Shown here piece after piece: positions 47,234 through 48,072 of a stretch of DNA of 48,072 nucleotides (its first letter is position 1; each line of letters opens with the position of its first letter). The position numbers and the translations under genes were made by a program. The notes under the pieces are model-generated. The model was given only the letters and a program-made list of their open reading frames with translations. It did not search any database and was not told where the DNA came from. This stretch comes from UBA10133 sp964528565 (lineage in GTDB: Bacteria; Patescibacteriota; Microgenomatia; UBA1400; MFAQ01). The stretch spans positions 1 to 48,072 of the forward strand of contig CAZGSP010000061.1 in the NCBI GenBank assembly GCA_964528565.1. The letters run 5' to 3'.

Positions 47234-48072
47234 AGTTTTTTTTCAATATCCGGGAACTTTTGAAAATTGGTATTTCTTTGATAGCAATCGGCGATGGTAA
47301 GGGCTTTGGTTTCCTCCAGCTGGGCACAGGTAATTTGCAAACCGATCGGAAGGCCGTCAACAAAGCCACAGGGAAGCCCGACGCTGGTCAGCCCCGCGAT
47401 AGAACTCTGCTCAACCAAGATATCCTCGAGTTCCCCGAACATTGGCTGACCTTTGGTGGCGCCCAACGGAAGAGCCGGTCCGGGTGAGACCGCACCAATG
47501 ACCGCGTCGTAGGTTTTAAATATTTCGTCCAGCTGATCGATCATTTTGGTTCTAACGGCTTCCGCTTTTTTGTAGTAGGCATCGTAGTAGCCGGCAGAGA
47601 GAGTATAGGTTCCTAACAAGATCCTCCGCTTGGTCTCCGGGCAAAAGGCGTCTCGGGTGTGACCGTAACGGATACCGTCAAAACGGGCGAGATTCGAACT
47701 GATCTCGGAACGGGATATTACGGTGTAAGTGCCGATCGCATATTTTGGATCCATAAGGGACACTTCTTCAACCGTAGCGCCGAGAGACCGTAATTTTTCG
47801 GCTGCATCCAAAACGAGTTGTTTGACATCGTCTCTCATAGTGGGCAGTAAATATTCTTTGACCAAACCAATTTTTATCCCCTTCAGGTCGCTTTTATTCA
47901 AATGATCCCGGTACTTTTCCACCGGTGTCGGTGAGGTGGTAGCGTCGCAAGCATCTTTACCAAAGATGACTTCGGCAACAAGGGCACAGTCTTTGACCGA
48001 CCGGGCAATGGGGCCGGGCTGATCGGTGGAGCTCGCCATGGCAATGACGCCATACCGGCTGGCCCGACCGTA
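47230..48072 (-). CDS. gatA: Glutamyl-tRNA amidotransferase subunit A (C-terminal part)
   Basis: The frame is open to the window edge, so only the last 280 codons are seen. It begins YGRASRYGVIAMASSTDQPG, the amidase-signature stretch just after the catalytic Ser-cisSer-Lys residues, which lie outside. LGTYTLSAGYYDAYYKKAEAV and SIAGLTSVGLPCGFVDGLPIGLQI are typical of GatA. GatA releases ammonia from glutamine for the GatB-activated tRNA. It overlaps gatB by 4 bp. Confidence 0.95.
   Translation of the reverse strand, partial: YGRASRYGVIAMASSTDQPGPIARSVKDCALVAEVIFGKDACDATTSPTPVEKYRDHLNKSDLKGIKIGLVKEYLLPTMRDDVKQLVLDAAEKLRSLGATVEEVSLMDPKYAIGTYTVISRSEISSNLARFDGIRYGHTRDAFCPETKRRILLGTYTLSAGYYDAYYKKAEAVRTKMIDQLDEIFKTYDAVIGAVSPGPALPLGATKGQPMFGELEDILVEQSSIAGLTSVGLPCGFVDGLPIGLQITCAQLEETKALTIADCYQRNTNFQKFPDIEKKL

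Overview
The window reads as a chromosome segment of a small-genome bacterium, most likely a Candidate Phyla Radiation (Patescibacteria) member of the Microgenomates type. The evidence is indirect: gluconeogenic genes in one tightly overlapping operon (PMM/PGM, bifunctional PGI/PMI, PEP synthase, enolase, iPGM), short versions of conserved proteins (RsmI, HolA, RuvB), tRNA genes without an encoded CCA end, and many genes whose promoter abuts the start codon so closely that the mRNA must be leaderless. UGA is an ordinary stop codon here, which argues against Gracilibacteria/SR1. The taxonomic call is inference; no rRNA is present.

Layout. 1-2 kb: lipoprotein start, lexA, a small gene, rsmI. 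1.8-9.3 kb (minus): the carbon operon, with a second PMM/PGM gene divergent at 9.4-10.8 kb. 10.9-17.3 kb (minus): membrane protein, pncB, P-type ATPase, DEAD-box helicase, a Cys/Glu-rich protein. 17.3-21.2 kb (minus): holA-like, a secreted glycosidase-like protein, ruvB, ruvA, ruvC. 21.2-21.55 kb: tRNA-Lys and tRNA-Glu.

21.54-37.27 kb is an integrated 15.7-kb mobile element. It carries a large serine recombinase at the tRNA-Glu end, an excisionase-like HTH protein, a winged-helix replication initiator with iteron-like and AT-rich repeats inside its gene, a PD-(D/E)XK-like protein, several small zinc-finger genes in ATGA-overlapping strings, a surface trio (thermonuclease-Excalibur, acidic Asp-rich protein, YHYH-like protein) and a late-looking operon with a coiled-coil protein and a 1175-residue polyvalent phage-type protein. 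I see no capsid, portal, terminase or conjugation gene.

The most interesting observation is at the element ends. An 8-bp core (GGGGTCAC) occurs at the 3' end of tRNA-Glu (21542-21549) and at 37265-37272. The recombinase frame runs through the left core and ends inside tRNA-Glu, antisense to it. If the ends are joined in silico as in a circle, the same frame continues without a stop for 31 more codons into 37169-37264, giving a helix-like C-terminus. Integration would therefore replace the recombinase C-terminus with tRNA-antisense residues, an integration-dependent switch of the enzyme.

37.3-48.07 kb returns to host genes: methyltransferase, small unknowns, a P-loop ATPase, a PLD-family protein, an NrtR-like Nudix regulator (pncB, its plausible target, lies in the same window), rplS, dnaE, an unknown protein, gatB and the 3' part of gatA.
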